Of a DNA stretch of 64,000 nt, positions 61,370-64,000 are shown in pieces. The notes beneath the pieces are model-generated. The model did not search any database, was not told where the DNA came from, and was given only the letters and a program-made list of their open reading frames with translations. The stretch comes from Atrina japonica. Taxonomy: Eukaryota > Mollusca > Bivalvia > Pterioida > Pinnidae. A program made the position numbers and the translations under genes. The DNA lies in the NCBI GenBank assembly GCA_030159075.1, contig BROG01000548.1:364001-428000 (forward strand), read 5' to 3'. Within the stretch, counting starts at the first letter, position 1. The number at the start of each line of letters is the position of its first letter.

Positions 61370-61990
61370 TCTGTCAAGACATGAGTCAATATCCAATTTG
61401 TTTCTGTATACAGAAAGTGATGTTTTTAGATTATGAGTTGACACAGAACTTTACCTGTATACAGGTGATTTTAGTGTATGAGTTGAAACACAGAATTCTG
61501 TCTGTAAACAGGTGATTCATAGTGTATTAGTTGACACAGAACTCTATCTGTATATAGGTGTTTATTTGTATGAGTTGAAAAACAGAAGTCTTTGTATACA
61601 AGTGATTTTTAGTGTATTAGTTGACACAGAACTCTATCTGTATACAGATGATTTTAGTGAATGAATTTATACAGAACTTTCTGTATACAGAAATGGATGT
61701 TTTAGTATACACAAGATGATAGAAACATGAGAAAGTATATGAGTCGATACTGAGAACTGTTTCTGTATACAGAAATGGATTTTTAGTATACAAGTAGATA
61801 TAAGATCTTGTTTTTATTATATGAGTCAATACTGAGAACTCTCTGTGTACAATTATTGATTTTTAGTTGATAGAAAGTGATATTTACTGTACGAGTTTAT
61901 ACAGAGAACTTTCTGTGTACAGATATTGATTTTTAGTATACACAAGTTGATAGAAAGTGATGTTTATAGTATACGAGTTGATATAGATTA
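61370..61990. repeat. Degenerate ~60-bp array
   Basis: About ten units with TATGAGTTGACACAGAACT + CTATCTGTATACAGGTGATT; strongly diverged and of uneven length. Confidence 0.75.
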
Positions 61991-62334
61991 ACAGTGATTT
62001 GTTTTCGGTAAAGGTAAGCGGATTCATAACTCTACAAGCTGATACCAATACATAGTGATGTGCTATCTTATGAATCTCATGCTGTGTAAAGGCATTTATA
62101 GTCTAGCGAAGGAAATTGTTATGCGCATAAAATGACATACCTTTATAAAAGCTTGACTCAAGCACTGCAATACTTAGTGAAAAGTCATGAATATTCATTT
62201 CGTTATAATTCTCATGGTAATTAAACAAGTTTTAAAAATCCAGAACATCTGGAAAAATAGAATAGATGTTACATTTATACAAGTCTAAAAAATATGTAGT
62301 GATGCATAGGGTGTTAAATGTAAGTCTGAAAGAT

Positions 62335-62700
62335 ATGTAGTGATGCAAAGGTGTTGGTCCAGAAAGCTTTGTTGGCAAGAGTGTCCTGCTAGTGTTCAGA
62401 AGGTCCTGGGTTTGATTCTGAGTCTGACCACACATATCCCTCCTCTTACTGCAATTGGTTCTCAACTAAATAACTTGCTGTGGTGTGTGTTAAGAATCTT
62501 GTTGATTTCTGGGGTCAGAAATCTTATTATGAGGGGAAATGCATTGATCAGAGGGCATTGGCCCAGATAGCATAGTTTGTAAGAGCATCTTGCTTGTGTT
62601 TGGAAAGTCCTGGATTCTGTTGCCTGTCTGACTGAATATTTTTCACCACCAGCCAAATATAAATAAGATCAAATCAACCATTTAAAGTTGGTGTCATAAT
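62335..62700 (+). mobile_element. Two tandem tRNA-like SINE heads
   Basis: GTTGGTCCAGAAAGCTTTGT with GTCCTGGGTTTGATTCTGA (62352-62425) and TTGGCCCAGATAGCATAGTT with AGTCCTGGATTCTGTTGCC (62560-62630) are two diverged copies, about 210 bases apart, each with A- and B-box-like spacing. Confidence 0.5.
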
Positions 62701-64000
62701 TGCAGGACTCATGGCAACAAATCATAAATGTTGTTAGAATTTTATGCCACATTATATTTCGAAAGTTTGTGTGCCAGTCTTTCAATTCATAAGGTGAGAA
62801 AATTTCTGTTATCAGTAGACAAAGTGTGCTTATGCTCTTAACTCAACTACCCCTGGGAAAAATGGATTTGGACCAGTCGATATGAGTTTTTAGGATGTAC
62901 GAGTTGATTTAAGATCATTATGTATGAACAAACAGATATCAAGAGAAAATCTCTGTATACTTGAATCATAATATAAGCTACATTTTGTGTCAGCATGTTT
63001 ATTGTAGATTATCAGGTCATAAAATTTGACAGGTGCTTGCTAGTGAAATTGATGAAATAAGTACATTTGGTTTGGTTTCAATGATAGGTACTTTTGAAAA
63101 ATTTCAGACAGTTCTTGGTTGTAAATTGCTATGAGATTAGCTTGTAAGTGATGTTTGTAGTGTAAAGCTATATTGTTCATCTAAGGTTAAGTTGGTTAAC
63201 ATATCATATGTTGTCAAATTATTAATTTCAGTTAATGTAATGCTAAAGGAGATAAATTTTTGCGCAGTGTACTTAAATAAGCCACTATCCTTCTGTAGGT
63301 CAATTTATAAGGTTAAATGTGAAATGGATTTACTTTCAATAATTTTCTTTTTTGAATTATTATTCAGATGTTTCCATTTAGTACAGTTGGTGCATTGAAT
63401 AAGGTTGTTATGTGTATACAACGTATTTTGCAACCATAAAGATAAAACAAACAGTTTATGTAGAATGTGTTTTTATTTCTTCTGCAATCGAATTGATCTC
63501 TGTAATGCTAAAGTGAGGATGTGGTATGGATTTTAGTGTTGTATATATATTTTGTGTTCATACATTCTCATAAATTCTGTGATGAAAAAATCATATCATT
63601 TTTCATTGTTTGTTTCATTCATAACCATTGTTACCATGTTTTGTTTTAATTTATTAAGTTTTTTTTAGTGCTTGGATGATTTTTGGATACATTTCTCCAG
63701 AGAATTGATTACAAACAATTTTTATTGCAAAATCACTTACCAAATAAGATTCATCAGAGGTTCTGCCTTTTGACATGAAAATCAAATGTTTTGCATAACT
63801 ATGGTTATTGATTCTGCCATTTGATATTTCCAGTTTGTTTAATGTCTAGTTTTTATTTAATCTAGTTTCACTCTCTCTATCTTGATAAAACACATATTCA
63901 TATTGGCAGTGAAATGACAAATGGAAAAGCTTGGATTTGTCTCTTTGTTATGGTTTATAATTCTACCTATCTCATTTTATATATATATATATATATATAT

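Larger units (their letters stand above)
60620..64000 (+). other. Downstream flank of CSNK1A1
   Basis: No second gene recognised. It could include extended 3' UTR. It holds a ~60-bp degenerate array, tRNA-like repeats and a terminal TA tract from 63978. 62700-63960 shows nothing distinct. Confidence 0.6.

Overview
The window looks like genomic DNA from a mollusc, most likely a bivalve. It is AT-rich and intron-rich, crowded with micro- and minisatellites, and full of short inverted-repeat elements and tRNA-headed SINEs whose terminal motifs resemble those I associate with bivalve genomes. The species cannot be read from the sequence. No bacterial, viral or CRISPR signal was seen.

Two conserved protein-coding genes were reconstructed exon by exon. 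They lie head to head. On the minus strand, a DCAF10/WDR32-like gene (substrate receptor of the CUL4-DDB1 ubiquitin ligase) runs from an ATG at 27976 to a stop at 9809 in six coding exons; all junctions are GT-AG, phases agree, and the coding sum is 2109 bases (702 residues). On the plus strand, casein kinase 1 alpha (CSNK1A1) runs from an ATG at 32766 to a stop at 59605 in eight coding exons (326 residues; the human short form is about 325). About 4.8 kb separates the two start codons. A perfect match to the ZNF143/Staf consensus lies about 180 bases upstream of the kinase ATG. A third, unrecognised single-exon ORF (108 codons, coiled-coil-like) lies between them on the minus strand at 30224-30550.

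Layout: 1-9.6 kb is the 3' flank of DCAF10 and holds foldback elements, SINEs and a 38-bp satellite. 9.6-28 kb is the DCAF10 gene, where introns 2, 3 and 5 each carry a different minisatellite. 28-32.7 kb is the shared upstream region, with long TA, GATA, GA and CT tracts and a MITE. 32.8-59.6 kb is CSNK1A1, whose 15-kb intron 2 is a TE dump with nested elements. 59.6-64 kb is the kinase 3' UTR and flank.

The most unusual signal is at splice donors. In DCAF10 the exon-2/intron-2 boundary, including the 3' end of the exon and its GTAAGT donor, is repeated six times as a perfect 42-bp tandem. In CSNK1A1 the 5' end of intron 4 seeds a 32-bp array of roughly 40 units, and nearly every unit starts with GTAAGT or GTGAGT. 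A third array, in DCAF10 intron 5, carries an AG|GT composite site in every 47-bp unit. Two neighbouring housekeeping genes therefore each contain an amplified 5' splice site. Whether splicing copes by strict use of the first donor, or whether this is regulated, is the main open question.
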